Positions 9,319-20,425 are shown, counted from the first letter of the stretch. The stretch is DNA of 64,000 bases from Symsagittifera roscoffensis (GCF_963678635.1 NC_087062.1:16291789-16355788), one strand, 5' to 3'. The notes: generated from the sequence alone by a model not told the origin. Numbers and translations are program-made.

Positions 9319-12300
9319 TTAGAAGTTTCCAGTGGTGGAGTGTTGCGTGCTATTATAAGCTCCCATCACCTGTGGAAGGTATCTGTCCCAATCGGTCATG
9401 TACCTGGAACAATATACCCTCAGCATCGACACTAACGTCCTATTCTGTCTTTCCACTAAGCCATTCGTCTGAGGATGGTATGTCGTGGAGTGAGCCTGAG
9501 CGACTTGTGACCGTCTCATAAGCTCTTTCGTAAGCTCGCCTACGAAAGCCGTTCCATTATCCGATTGAAACGTCATCGGACAACCATGTCTTGCTATCCA
9601 CGTGTTGATCAGGTGGTCGCATGTCTCTTCCGCCGAGGCAGTTATGCAGGGCACGGCCTCTGCATACTTCGTGAAGTGATCTATCATGACCAAGACTTGG
9701 TTGTAACCGCTGTCTGTCATGCATATCTTCTGGTGATCTATCTGCACCACCTCGTTGAATTCAGACGACTCAATCGATTGTAAAGGAAATCGTAATTTCC
9801 TTGGATCCTTGACCTGTTGGCATGACAGGCACGCTGTTACCCATTTCTCACATGCCTTTTTCATTCCAGGCCACTCAAAGCGCTTCAGGATCCTCTGATA
9901 CACTTTGTCGATCCCTTGATGGCCCATCTGATCATGCGACCTGAATAATAGTTCTGTCTGATAGAGTTGCGGCAACACTATCGCGTTATATTTGTATAAG
10001 ACCTTGTCTTCTTCTCTTCTCCTGCAAGCCACGATCCCGTCCTTGTTCAGATATAATCTCCCCTCCTTCTGCATGAAGTATTGTCTCAGGATCCTATAGC
10101 TGTCTTCTTCTAGGTCACCTTTGTCAGGTGCACCGTTTTCTATCCACCTTTTTAGGTTGCTTGTCATGCGATCATTTCTCTGCGCCCTTAGAAGGTCCGA
10201 GAGTCTGTATCTCGCCTTCAAGTACGTCTTCATGACCCTCATCTGACTATTCAGCTCGTTGGGCTGATGTGTGTCTTCTTCCATCTTAACACACCAAATC
10301 TTCGCCAACGGTTGTGTTTCTTGCTGAAACGGTTGAAGATCAGTCCTGACTGCCTCTTTCTGTGGCAATAAGCTCATCGAACGTTTCGATACTGCTATTG
10401 TTTCTAAGTCATCCGCAGCGTTGTCAAAGACACTTTCGCTCGGTATAAGGTAGCGATCGCTGTCCGGATCCTGGTACACCTTTCTGCCCAGGTCTCTCGC
10501 CCGAGTTTCCACTAGTAGCGTGTGTATTGCTAGTTCTGACAGTTCTGATCCCGAGGTCGAATTCCTGTCGGAATAGGTATCCATTCCTGAGTTTCGGGAA
10601 TCATTATCCGTCGAAGGTGTTGTGCTGGAGACTGCACGCTCCTCCAGATCATGTCTGTATTTCCTTCGCATCCATCTGAACTCCCCGGACAACTCCTTTA
10701 CTTCCGCCTGATTGGCCTGCTTCTGCTCCAATCTTTCATAGAATTCAGTTTTCTTACTGAGGCTGTCAGCATTCTGGTGTTTGTCACGCATCCTATGTTC
10801 GATTATCATATGGTAGCCATCCAGTCTTACTATCCACCTACCAATATAACTCTGATCCATCGAGTAGGTCTTCAACCAGGATAACGCTCTGTTGTCCACG
10901 CGTAACTTGAAGGGAGCGCTCCCCAAGTATGCACGGTACTTCTCCACGAAGGTGACTACTGCAAACATTTCTGCTTTTGGTGCGCCATATTTCATCTCTG
11001 TGTCACTCAAGACTTTGCTGCCGTATGCAATGGGACGGAGAACTATTCTTCCGTTCCATTCTTGCTCTTGATGCAATATTCCTGAGATGGCCACCACCGA
11101 TGCGTCTGTGTCAAGAACATACATGCCCTTTTCTGTAGGCATGCCCAGCACTGGCGCTTCGCACAGTTCCCGCTTTATGTTCTCGAAAGCAACTTGTGCC
11201 TCATCGTTCCATTCGAACTTCTTCCCTTTGTTGCGCATCAGCTTCTGCATCGGATACACCTTGTCCGCATATCCTTTAATGAATTCACGGTAGTAATTGG
11301 CAAACCCTAGGAAGCTCATGAGCTGTGTGTCCGTTCTAGGAGCTTTCCATGTCAGCACAGCCTCTACTGCTTCTGGATCTGGCCTCACACCATGCCTGTC
11401 CACCATTCTTCCCAGGTACTTGATCGAATCCCTAAGGATTTCACATTTCGATGGTTTGCATTTCAAGCCTGCTCTTTTCATACATCCGAAGACCTCATCG
11501 AGCCGATCAATGTGATCCTCCAGGGTCGGTGTCGCTATGACTACATCATCCACGTAGCACATCAAGAGATTCCCGTACTCTTTGGTCACTCCTGTCAAAG
11601 CCTGAGCCATCAGCCTTTGAAAAGTTGCTGTTGCATTGCACAAGCCGAAGGGCATCCTCTTCCACTGGTACAACCCCAATTCGCACGCGAATCCGGTTTT
11701 CTCTCTGTCCTTCTTTCGCAGAGGAACCTGCCAGAAGGCAGAACCCAAGTCCAATGTGGTGAAGAACTTTGCATCACCAAGTTTAGATAGGCTCTCGTCT
11801 ATTCGCGGTATCGGGTACGCATCTTTAATCGTTACCGCGTTCAAGTAACGAAAGTCGCAACAAAATCTAAGCTGCCCCCCTTTCTTTTTCGCCATGACTA
11901 CCCCGCAAGCCCACGGCGATTTCGAGGGTTCTATCATGTCGTATTCAAGCAACATTTCTATTTCCGCTCGGCACGCTTCCGATTTATGTGGCGTCATTCG
12001 CCTTGCGCCTTCCCTATGGGGAACGGCGCCCTCTTCTAGTTCGATTTCGTGTTCGACGAAATTACAGCAACCGATGTCCGCCTTATGTTTTGAAAATACC
12101 TCGGCGTTCCGATTTAGGAGGTCCCGTAATTTTTCAAAATTTCCCTCACCTATTTTTCCTTTTAAATGTTCTATTTCTGGCAAAACCGGTTTGTCAGAAT
12201 CTAGTTCATATGACGAGGGGCGTTCCGGAAAATTCGAGCAACTTGATAAGCCGTCGTCCGTTTCGGATTTCATTGAAAACAATTTATGAATAGATTTTAA

Positions 12301-15300
12301 TTCATTAATTCTCTTTAAGATTTTATCTTTATTTGCATGATAAGGACAGTCTTTCACATTATGTTTCTTCAAGTTTTGTGTCTCCTCATAGTCGGTCCTC
12401 ATCGGCAAGGCGTAGCCAAGCTTCTTTCCACGCTGGATTGAAACCGTGGTGTCCAGTGTGTTCAACAACACACTGACACACAGTCCGTTTCGCGTTACCG
12501 AGAAGCTCCGGCCTAAAATCACCGAACTCTGACTATTTGGATTCGGTACTAAGCAAACCTGTTTGCTATCACTTAACGAATTTAAATTTCTCATTCTAAA
12601 AATTGCTACTACAGCTTGTCCTGGTTGTAACTTTACTTTTCTATCCAAAAAAACTGGTACCTTATTTTCATCTGTTATTATCCTATTAATTGGTCTCTTA
12701 ACATACTTTCGGTCCGGGTTTCTAATCCGTATTAGCCCGTTGTTCAAGTCAATCATCACGTCAAAATTCCTGACAAAATCTCTGCCCAAGATGAATTGGT
12801 CGGCGTCGTTCAGATTCTCTACCACCAGGAAGCTCATCCAAAGGTCTCGTCCTCCCATGTGAAGGAACGTTATCGGTGTTTTTCCGGCCACGTAGATGGC
12901 TCCTCGATTTGCGGCGGCCAGTCGGAGGTTCGTAGGAATCAGATCTTCCCGTGTGAAGCCCATTCTTTCCCAAGTTTTTATCGGCATCACACTCACCACC
13001 GCTCCTGTGTCCAGAAGCCCTGTGACTCCGATTTTTGTTCCGTTGGTGTCGAGCAGGTGTGCTGTCACATCTGCTTCATATCCAATGTGTACCGCGTCTT
13101 GTTCCATCGTGGCGTCATGGCCTATCCTGCGGACTTTGAGTTCCTCTTCACCCAAATAGATCTGCCCTATTTGGTCATCATCTTTTGTTACATAAGTCCT
13201 GGTGTAGATACTGATCCCATCCACGTTCAGCATCACTTGATACGGCCCATAGACTTCTAGGTAGCGTCCATGAAGTTTCTTCATGCGAGGGCCACCCGTG
13301 GTCAGTAGTGCCCTCACAGCCCTCGACTCGGTGCGTGGCTCCATCTGCCTCAGATAGTCTGCATATGTGTCCAAATGCATCAAAGTGAACTCAGACGGTT
13401 CACTCAGATTTCTGATTACCTGATGCCCTGCCACCGAGATTATCGACTGTATTTTACTTCCTTGCGGTGCCATACCGAACCTCTGACCAGAGATAACATT
13501 AAGTTTCATGCTCAAGCTGCTTGGTGCTTTTGCCTCTTCAACTTCCGTTGCTTCAAAGGCGTTCAGTTGCTCCTGTAATTTTTCATTCTCCAGCTCGAGT
13601 TTCACCTTTTGCTCAATCTCTTTCGTCACTAGTTCCTGCTGTACCCTATTTATAGCATCCCTCGCAGCTGCCCTATAATCGATTTTGAAGTCATCGGCCG
13701 CAGTTGCTGGTTCCGGTTCACGTGCTTCCTCTGTTACCGCTTGCATCTTCTTTGCTACCAGCTCTTGAGGTTTATCCTTTCTGCGTGCCTCCGCTTCACT
13801 CAAAAGTCGAGCCTTGCTGGCTTTCACTCCTGACAAAGCTTCTTCATGTCTTGGATGCTTGATGTCTGCCACTGCATCCCAGAATTGCGGACAATCTGAT
13901 TTAAAATGACCTTCCAAGTTACAAAAGAAACACCTCGGGCCGAATTTCGCAATTACTACTCTCATGAAATCCTCATGATCCAACTCTGACGCATCTTCGT
14001 CCTCGAGGCTAAAGCCTATTGCTTTCATGCCTTGTTTGTAAGCTGGGCATGCTGACACATGATGGTCTGTTGAACTGCAATTAGCACAAGAACGTCTCTT
14101 GTCCATATCATCCCTCGGTTTATACCAATTGTTCCCTTGGTTTGCTGGTCCGTTGTTAAAATTGCCAAAATTGTTCTTGTAATATCCAGATCTCGAAGGA
14201 GGTTTCAACAAAAGATACTCTTTTGATTTGAGCCTCAACTCCTCCGGTGTTGGCGCATTAGTTGATAGTGGTGTGTAATGCGTTGCTAGCATCGTACAAA
14301 GTTCATCATTTTTCACACCATCGATAAATTTTGAGGCTACGGCCAGGTTCATCCTTCGGTTTGACTCATCCGGTTGGCTGCGTCTTCTCAGCATTTCCAA
14401 ATCATCGAGAAACTTGTCTATTGTTTCATCTTCTCGTTGCCTCCGTTTCTCGAAGCGCATCATCGACTGGTGCCCCTGCACCCCTGATCCGAAACGGTTT
14501 AACAAGATTTCGAAGATTTTCTCTGCAGTGTCACGTTGATACTGTTTCTTGGCCATGACACAGTTCAGGGCTGTCCCTTCTAAGTTGCTGGTGAGCGCGC
14601 TGCATTCCTGTCTCTCCGACAAGTCCTCTTCCTCGAAATGCAGCTTCATTACATCTATCCAGGTATCAATACAGCCATCAGATTCGTCTTTGTAGTATCT
14701 TGGTTTCTTAAAGACTCTTCTGGACTTCTCACTGCGTTCATTGGTTCTTGATAACCTCGTCAGGAATGTCTCTAAAGACCTGTTCAGGGGTTCAAATGCT
14801 GTGGCCATTGCCGTAGCATCCCTTGAGTGTCCCGCTTGAGTGTCCTCACACCTTGTCGAAGGCTCTGTGTGCGGTGCATCCCTGCAATCCGAATCACCAT
14901 GAGCGTTTCCCGCTTGGCCCATATGACTCCTCCTCGGGCTTGTATGCCCCATGTTGCCAGAATCGCTTCTCCCAGTCGCATGTGTGCTTTGCGTTGGTCG
15001 TTCGTTCGAGGTTTGTCTGTTCCCCGTTGAACTTGCTCTACTGTTCGGGCCCCATGCTGTATTACCCCTTGTGGCATAGCCTGATGAACTGCCCCTGCCT
15101 CTAGTGGATCCATACGTCTTCCTCCTTTGATGTTCATTGAAGTTCACCCTCGGTTCCCTGCTTGGACCTCCCGAGTTCGGCTCTCCTTCTTTTGGTCCAC
15201 TCTTGCTGCTTAGTAGCCCGTCCAACCTATCCATGATAGCCTGAGTTCGCCTCTCCATCATCGCGTCTATCTTTGTGTCAAGAGACCCAAGAGACTGCTC

Positions 15301-16488
15301 TTGCTGAATTCTTAACTTCTCCATGTCGGCTCTTAAGCGTAACTCCCTCTGTTCCGCCTCTCTTGTCATTCGCGACAAGTTCCTCGTCATATGTTCGTCC
15401 GTTCTTTCTTTCAAGCGTTTTTCGCTTCTGCCAACTTCTTGTCTGTTGCGGTTTATTTCTTCCCGCAGACTTTCTCTTTCAATGTGAACTGCTCTTTCTA
15501 GTTCACTCATCCTTATCGACATCTGTTCATTTTGTTCTCCTAAACTGCCCACTATGTTGTTTAAGGCTTCCTCTAGTGCTGCCCCGTTATCCATGAGTGG
15601 CGTCACTAGTGGTGGTGTAACCCTGTCGGTCCCAGGTAACTTCGTGCTTGTCGAGATCCGGGCCTTGACTCTCTGCTTCAACGTCTTTTCATTATTTAAT
15701 TCAGGATCCATTAACGCGTTGCCAAGCCCTCTGGTTCTACTCTCTCCAGGTTGTGGCTCCGAACTTGTCCTAATCGCGAAGTCCTTTGACTGGCCCGGTG
15801 TGTTTGCCTCTTTGCTTATCGTTGTCACTACACCAAATTTATCCATGGTTCCAGTCTCTCTTCCGACGTGTGCCTCACTCTCCTGGATCGAACTATTGAG
15901 GCTGACTTGAGATCCAAAGTCCCCTTGCTCCTCTTCATCCTCTTCCTCCTGGGACTCACCATCGTTTCCTGCTCCTCCTCCCATGCTGAATGGAAAGATG
16001 TTTCCGAAGGTGTTCTTCATTCTTTCTGAGAACGATGATGAGGTTGTTTGTTTCCCAGTTCCGCTTGCCATCATAGTGTTGTCTGTCGGAGATCTTCTAG
16101 TTGCCGTTACTTCAGTTGAGATGTCGGACAGTTCCGACATCTCCTCTCGATCCAATGTCCCGGTGGAAGTGGCAAAATCATGGCCTTGTTCTACCGGAGT
16201 AGATTCACTCGCCAGCCTTCTGCCTCTCCCTTCCAGTCCATTTACTCCCTGGTTGTCGTTCATGGTATGGTCCGTATTGACCTCCACTTCTAACAGTTCT
16301 CTTCGCTCTTCTGAGGTCTTCTGACTTCTCGTTTCAACCATTCTGCCTGAAACCGTCTCCTCTTTATCGGACCGGGTTCGCTTGATCCAATCCACAAAAG
16401 GATCGGTCATCGTTTTTCTTTGCTTTTCAGGTATGAATTTCCTAGAGCTATTACCTCGTTTTGGTATCCTTGACTTGTCTAAACTCAT
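9319..16488 (-). CDS. Gag-Pol polyprotein of element B, truncated in integrase (2389 aa)
   Basis: One uninterrupted frame encodes Gag and Pol. Residues about 1-300 are charged; about 310-430 are a long coiled coil; two CCHC zinc knuckles lie near 796-818 (CANC...HHVSAC) and 849-866 (CFFCNLEGHFKSDC). The aspartic protease has LLDTGAVVSVMP near 1160. Reverse transcriptase runs about 1480-1700 with FCCDFRYLNAV, the catalytic YVDD near 1645, and MPFGLCNATATFQ. RNase H starts near LDTDASV at about 1795. Integrase has an HHCC finger (HDQMGH...CLSCQQ) near 2186 and a D,D-35-E core with QSDNGTAF and GLVERQN. The frame ends shortly after the core, at STTGNF, by an out-of-frame deletion; the C-terminal module is in the 8381-9298 ORF. 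The ATG at 16488 directly follows the leader. No frameshift separates gag from pol. Confidence 0.95.
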   Translation of the reverse strand: MSLDKSRIPKRGNSSRKFIPEKQRKTMTDPFVDWIKRTRSDKEETVSGRMVETRSQKTSEERRELLEVEVNTDHTMNDNQGVNGLEGRGRRLASESTPVEQGHDFATSTGTLDREEMSELSDISTEVTATRRSPTDNTMMASGTGKQTTSSSFSERMKNTFGNIFPFSMGGGAGNDGESQEEEDEEEQGDFGSQVSLNSSIQESEAHVGRETGTMDKFGVVTTISKEANTPGQSKDFAIRTSSEPQPGESRTRGLGNALMDPELNNEKTLKQRVKARISTSTKLPGTDRVTPPLVTPLMDNGAALEEALNNIVGSLGEQNEQMSIRMSELERAVHIERESLREEINRNRQEVGRSEKRLKERTDEHMTRNLSRMTREAEQRELRLRADMEKLRIQQEQSLGSLDTKIDAMMERRTQAIMDRLDGLLSSKSGPKEGEPNSGGPSREPRVNFNEHQRRKTYGSTRGRGSSSGYATRGNTAWGPNSRASSTGNRQTSNERPTQSTHATGRSDSGNMGHTSPRRSHMGQAGNAHGDSDCRDAPHTEPSTRCEDTQAGHSRDATAMATAFEPLNRSLETFLTRLSRTNERSEKSRRVFKKPRYYKDESDGCIDTWIDVMKLHFEEEDLSERQECSALTSNLEGTALNCVMAKKQYQRDTAEKIFEILLNRFGSGVQGHQSMMRFEKRRQREDETIDKFLDDLEMLRRRSQPDESNRRMNLAVASKFIDGVKNDELCTMLATHYTPLSTNAPTPEELRLKSKEYLLLKPPSRSGYYKNNFGNFNNGPANQGNNWYKPRDDMDKRRSCANCSSTDHHVSACPAYKQGMKAIGFSLEDEDASELDHEDFMRVVIAKFGPRCFFCNLEGHFKSDCPQFWDAVADIKHPRHEEALSGVKASKARLLSEAEARRKDKPQELVAKKMQAVTEEAREPEPATAADDFKIDYRAAARDAINRVQQELVTKEIEQKVKLELENEKLQEQLNAFEATEVEEAKAPSSLSMKLNVISGQRFGMAPQGSKIQSIISVAGHQVIRNLSEPSEFTLMHLDTYADYLRQMEPRTESRAVRALLTTGGPRMKKLHGRYLEVYGPYQVMLNVDGISIYTRTYVTKDDDQIGQIYLGEEELKVRRIGHDATMEQDAVHIGYEADVTAHLLDTNGTKIGVTGLLDTGAVVSVMPIKTWERMGFTREDLIPTNLRLAAANRGAIYVAGKTPITFLHMGGRDLWMSFLVVENLNDADQFILGRDFVRNFDVMIDLNNGLIRIRNPDRKYVKRPINRIITDENKVPVFLDRKVKLQPGQAVVAIFRMRNLNSLSDSKQVCLVPNPNSQSSVILGRSFSVTRNGLCVSVLLNTLDTTVSIQRGKKLGYALPMRTDYEETQNLKKHNVKDCPYHANKDKILKRINELKSIHKLFSMKSETDDGLSSCSNFPERPSSYELDSDKPVLPEIEHLKGKIGEGNFEKLRDLLNRNAEVFSKHKADIGCCNFVEHEIELEEGAVPHREGARRMTPHKSEACRAEIEMLLEYDMIEPSKSPWACGVVMAKKKGGQLRFCCDFRYLNAVTIKDAYPIPRIDESLSKLGDAKFFTTLDLGSAFWQVPLRKKDREKTGFACELGLYQWKRMPFGLCNATATFQRLMAQALTGVTKEYGNLLMCYVDDVVIATPTLEDHIDRLDEVFGCMKRAGLKCKPSKCEILRDSIKYLGRMVDRHGVRPDPEAVEAVLTWKAPRTDTQLMSFLGFANYYREFIKGYADKVYPMQKLMRNKGKKFEWNDEAQVAFENIKRELCEAPVLGMPTEKGMYVLDTDASVVAISGILHQEQEWNGRIVLRPIAYGSKVLSDTEMKYGAPKAEMFAVVTFVEKYRAYLGSAPFKLRVDNRALSWLKTYSMDQSYIGRWIVRLDGYHMIIEHRMRDKHQNADSLSKKTEFYERLEQKQANQAEVKELSGEFRWMRRKYRHDLEERAVSSTTPSTDNDSRNSGMDTYSDRNSTSGSELSELAIHTLLVETRARDLGRKVYQDPDSDRYLIPSESVFDNAADDLETIAVSKRSMSLLPQKEAVRTDLQPFQQETQPLAKIWCVKMEEDTHQPNELNSQMRVMKTYLKARYRLSDLLRAQRNDRMTSNLKRWIENGAPDKGDLEEDSYRILRQYFMQKEGRLYLNKDGIVACRRREEDKVLYKYNAIVLPQLYQTELLFRSHDQMGHQGIDKVYQRILKRFEWPGMKKACEKWVTACLSCQQVKDPRKLRFPLQSIESSEFNEVVQIDHQKICMTDSGYNQVLVMIDHFTKYAEAVPCITASAEETCDHLINTWIARHGCPMTFQSDNGTAFVGELTKELMRRSQVAQAHSTTYHPQTNGLVERQNRTLVSMLRVYCSRYMTDWDRYLPQVMGAYNSTQHSTTGNF

Positions 16489-17282
16489 TCTTTATTTGTG
16501 ACTTTCCTATGCCCACTCTTGACTCAATTGCTAGAGACCTTATAGTTTTATTAACAATAATAATGACACAACACAATAAATTTCACCAGATTCTACTAAA
16601 TAGTGACCACGAATCCCTGTATGTCGTCAGAGTACAGTTTGTATAAAATTTATTCACACTGACCGATTATCGGTCCAAAGATCTGGAAACTAGCACAATA
16701 TGATGTTATCAGTCAATTTTAAAAGATAGTGTACTCACTACCCAATCAAGCACAGTTTAGGTTGATTTAAAAAAAAATAAAAAACAAAAAAAAAATATAT
16801 ATATTGACACAATATGAATGTATATATAAAAAAAACGTATGTGTCTTGTACTCTTAGTCGGTCGCAGCACAATAGTCGAACCTGTCTTTTAAAGAAAAAG
16901 CTTTCCCTGCTTGGTGCTGCACCAAACAGACAGAACTTTGAAGGCAGTAATTTTCTCAAGTGGGCGTCTATTGCACCCACCGAGTACTGTGTTACCTATT
17001 CTGCCTTCGGACTGCCCGAGCTAGACCTACTAAAATCCTCAGGGCAGTCACTTTTCCCAAAAACGTATTATGTTTCAATCCACACCAATGAGTCACGCTC
17101 TTTTTAATTTAGACTTAGTGTCGCGAATATCCGAGTTCGGACCTGTTTTGTATTAGTCTGGTTCTTTTTGAAAGGCAAGAAGTTACCAGTGCAGTCACTG
17201 ATACCTAGCCTGTGTATTAATAACCTAATACCTGTCGCTTTTTAGTCTTTCTTTCGTTTACCTAAGTCCTTAATAAAATAAT

Positions 17283-17515
17283 ACCCCTCCGGATTGGCAC
17301 AAATAGGACCCTTCCGGACTGTCAGAATATAGACCCCTCCGGATTGGGACCCCTCCGAGTTAGTTAATAGTAGACCCCTCCGGATTTGGACCCCTCCGAA
17401 TTAGCAACTATAAGACCCCTCCGGATTCGTACCCCTCCGGTTTTGTGGAAAGTAGACCCCTCCGGATTCGGACCCCTCTGACTTTGAAAAATTTCGACCC
17501 CTCCGGATTGGGAGC
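17283..17515 (+). repeat. Tandem repeat with core GACCCCTCCGGATT, leader of element B
   Basis: About ten imperfect copies of the core are present, with the same variants as in element A. This copy carries one additional stretch at about 17470-17515 that element A lacks, so the array changes length between elements. Isolated cores continue at about 17570, 17640, 17855 and 18177. Confidence 0.85.
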
Positions 17516-19459
17516 CCTTAGCTCTGTCAAAGTAGCTTTTCGTAGTTTTCTTAATCTCAGCTTATACCCCTCCGGATACGTTCTGCGTTGCTTTTATGCT
17601 GTTTGAATTAACTGGGAAGGGTATAGGGTCCTTTCCTAGACCCCTCCGGATTGAAGTTAAGGCACTTATTTGACAATTCACACTAACGAAGGAGGGTCTT
17701 ATCAATTGCCTAATTTCGACCCTATTATGGTTGTCTTGTGCCTTCAGCCCTCCCTTTTTGTCTAGAACTGACTTAAGTTACTTAGGTCAATCGCTATCAA
17801 CTTTTGGTAGGGGTATAAGCGTTTTTCAGAAAAGTTTTTAAAACGTGAAGGGTGTACCCCTCCGGATTTGTGTAATTTTGCTAAAAACAATCTCAAAAAT
17901 TTTCTCGCTTACTTCTCGCTAATTTCTGATCTATTGGTACCAAGATCAACTCAATATGCTCAGTAGTTCCAAAGTTATTAACTAAAACGTCTTTCTTCCA
18001 AACTCAAAAATTTTCTCTCTTATAGGTTCCGCCTAACTTTTTCCGCAAATCTGGTCCTTTCGACCTAAAAATTATTGATCTGAGCTCAAAAGGCCTATAC
18101 TCTTCTAGTTCAATGCAAAAGACCCGATCTAAAACGCTTTTGTAGAAAAAATTTGCGAAAAACTATGCTACCTGGACCCCTCCGGATTGATGAATCCACC
18201 AAATCAAACACGTTATGTTCGATTTCTCTGCGACCCGTAAGGCTTTCGGGTAGCGGGTTTTAAAACTCGTAGATTCACCAGTGGACGTTGTCCGATCAAC
18301 TATTTTTACTGTCCTAACTCAAAGATTTCAAAAAATTTTCTGATTTTATAGTGTTTCTTACTATCAAAAAATGGGAAAATTTGGTTTTTTGTACCAAACT
18401 AGTTCCAACCACTTCCGAACTAAAGTTAACCGGTTCTACTTATTACAGTAGTGCAGTTACGATGTAACACACTAACTGAGCGCTTTTTTCCGTTTCAAAA
18501 AATATCGATATCTCAAAAATCGCGACTTGTGGGGGGATCAAAATATCGCTATTTTGACCCTAAAAACCGGTCTGTTTTCGTTGTTTTTCACTGAAAAACG
18601 ATATAAGACTATTAATATAGGCTATATAAATAATAATATTAGTAATACTATACCCATCCGGGTTTGTTTATTATCCGAATTAAGGTGCTTAACTCGGATA
18701 TTCTCAGTTCGGTGAAGGGTCACTACAGTGCAGCACTGTCGAGCCCCCCACAGATTACTATCTTACTTTTTGTACCAAAAGGGATACAAAACTTGTTAAC
18801 GATACCCAACAGTCGATTGTTGTTGTCGTTGAGCCCCTTCTTGTTGCTCCTTGAACTGCTTGCCGGATCGGTCTTCACCCAAGACCCTTCCGAATTGAGC
18901 GCAAATCAGCTGACCCTTCCGGATTGAGCGCAATTTATCATTAACGTGCTTAAATGCTCAAATAACCCTACAGTACAAGCCTCACAAACGGGCCACAAAA
19001 TTGATCGTAACGATCCTGACTGATATAAATGCCTGTAACAACAATATATCTATCAACAACAAACGGGGGGTTGAATCACATCTTGTCTGGGGGGATGATT
19101 TCTACTGATTTTTTACTTTTTTACTGTTTTTGGTTTTTTCGGTTATTCTTTTATGTTTTTTGTTTTTCTTGGGAACTATACTACTTTTTGTTTGGTTTTG
19201 CTTATATCTTTAAGTGTTTTTGGTCACAAACCACTCAGGGGATGAGGGGTTCATGATTCCCCCCACCCTTCCTGGTTCGTGAATTTTCGGTCTTAACTAG
19301 GTTAAAAAACTATTCACGGTAATCCGGAAGGCTTCCGCGTTCCGAACTACCCTTCCGCCCCGGCAGTTTAGGCCTATTAAGGGCGTTAATGTGAGCATCC
19401 GCTCGGCGCGGAGTGCTCGTTAACGGTTCCGCCGGTCATGATGTTATGAAAGAATAACA

Positions 19460-19474
19460 CCCAGGAGCGCCATA
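19460..19474 (-). other. Candidate primer-binding site of element B
   Basis: Reading the minus strand out of the 5' LTR, TGGCGCTCCTGGGTG begins about 11 bases after the LTR end. Its complement ends in GCCA, the form expected for a tRNA 3' end with a G discriminator base. The distance from the LTR is larger than usual and no specific tRNA was matched, so this is tentative. The same sequence is present in element A. Confidence 0.3.
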
Positions 19475-19484
19475 AAAACATACA

Positions 19485-20425
19485 TGTAACATTCGCCCGG
19501 AAGATACATATCGACGGATAACAAAACTAAGTCTTAAGACGACTGGCTACCGTCTAAACAGAGCTTTGCATGTTTTTCACCGTCTCTACCAAGCCAGTAC
19601 TTTTCGGTGGTCTTTCTTACATCGGGTCGACAAAAACGTCACTGTTCTCCGGCTTCGACCAGAACGCTCAAATTAACTGAATTACATGCAAAAATAGTGA
19701 GCTCATGGCTGGGTCTCAGTATCCCCAGACCACGAGGTCACTCCTAAAAACAGGGCTACTATTTATTATATTACTATTGTTTTTGTTCAGTAGATAAAAA
19801 TCATCATCTCCATCGAAGATGGATCAACCCTTCCCCCCCCCCCCAACTCTTAGCACCTCATCCTTGTCAAAACTAATCCAAATATCAATTAAATTCAAGT
19901 CAGGACATGACAGGATGCTAAAAGTTCATATGAGTCAATAAAAGTTTTTCGTCCCGAGACCCTTCCGGATTCTTGAATCCAGTGAATCAAGCTCCTCAAG
20001 TTCGAATTCACGATAACACGGAGGGCTGATTTCTTACCCTTCACCGTTGTTCGCAACGGCCTTGCAACTATTGTAGCAGCACAATAGTTGCAACTCGGAA
20101 CGTTCTCTGCACTCTGCTGCTGTTTTTCTTCAATTTCAACTTCTTCAATTTCGATCAAGTTGTTCTCGTCAGCGCAACCAACGTTGTTGTTCTGTTTTTT
20201 CACTCGTTTTTCGTTAAAAATGGCCGTTTCAGCATTTCTCAGAAATGTGACGTCATCATTCGAATTTTTGAAATTTTAAAACACTAGAATATTCCAGCCT
20301 TCACCGTTTGGCTAAACGTTCCAATAACGCCCTTAGTTCTTAAAAACCACCAATCCGGAAGGCCTACTGCTAAAATTCCGAATTCTGCAGAGATTGCATT
20401 TTTCACATTCTGGTCGAATGTCACA
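19485..20425 (-). repeat. 5' LTR of element B (941 bp)
   Basis: It is bounded on the plus strand by TGTAACATTCG and CGAATGTCACA. It is near-identical to 5197-6132 except for small indels, including a longer C-run near 19835, and scattered substitutions. The right end directly adjoins host sequence that leads into the OSER1-like gene. Confidence 0.88.

Larger units (their letters stand above)
16489..19484 (-). other. Untranslated leader of element B (about 3 kb)
   Basis: This is the region between the 5' LTR and the gag ATG. It is unusually long for a Ty3/gypsy element and has no convincing ORF on either strand. It contains the CCGGA repeat array (17283-17515), scattered further copies of the core, and T-rich runs near 19100-19220. 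It aligns with 1130-4098 of element A, with small indels and a different array length. Confidence 0.75.
5197..20425 (-). mobile_element. Ty3/gypsy LTR retrotransposon B, both LTRs present, integrase damaged
   Basis: The element is about 15.2 kb. In minus-strand order it has a 5' LTR (19485-20425), leader (16489-19484), gag-pol (9319-16488), integrase C-terminus and acidic tail in another frame (8381 to about 9345), two unrecognised ORFs (7893-8430 and 7606-7911), a further ORF (6745-7215), a short purine-rich tract (6133-6140) and a 3' LTR (5197-6132). The order protease, reverse transcriptase, RNase H, integrase is the Ty3/gypsy order. The two LTRs share variants that the LTR of element A lacks, which pairs them. 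The flanks (caaa before 5197, aaaa after 20425) do not form a clear target-site duplication. The deleted integrase segment makes it probably non-autonomous. Confidence 0.92.

Noticed and set aside
14784-15137. Antisense and alternate-frame ORFs across gag-pol
   Set aside because: They overlap the 2389-codon frame, which has clear retroelement motifs. They are shadows of it.
16497-20425. A 3.9-kb LTR running from TGTGAC at 16497 to TGTCACA at 20425
   Set aside because: The shared block is longer only because elements A and B both have leader and gag next to the LTR. The 935-bp unit with 11-bp inverted ends recurs three times and explains the structure better.
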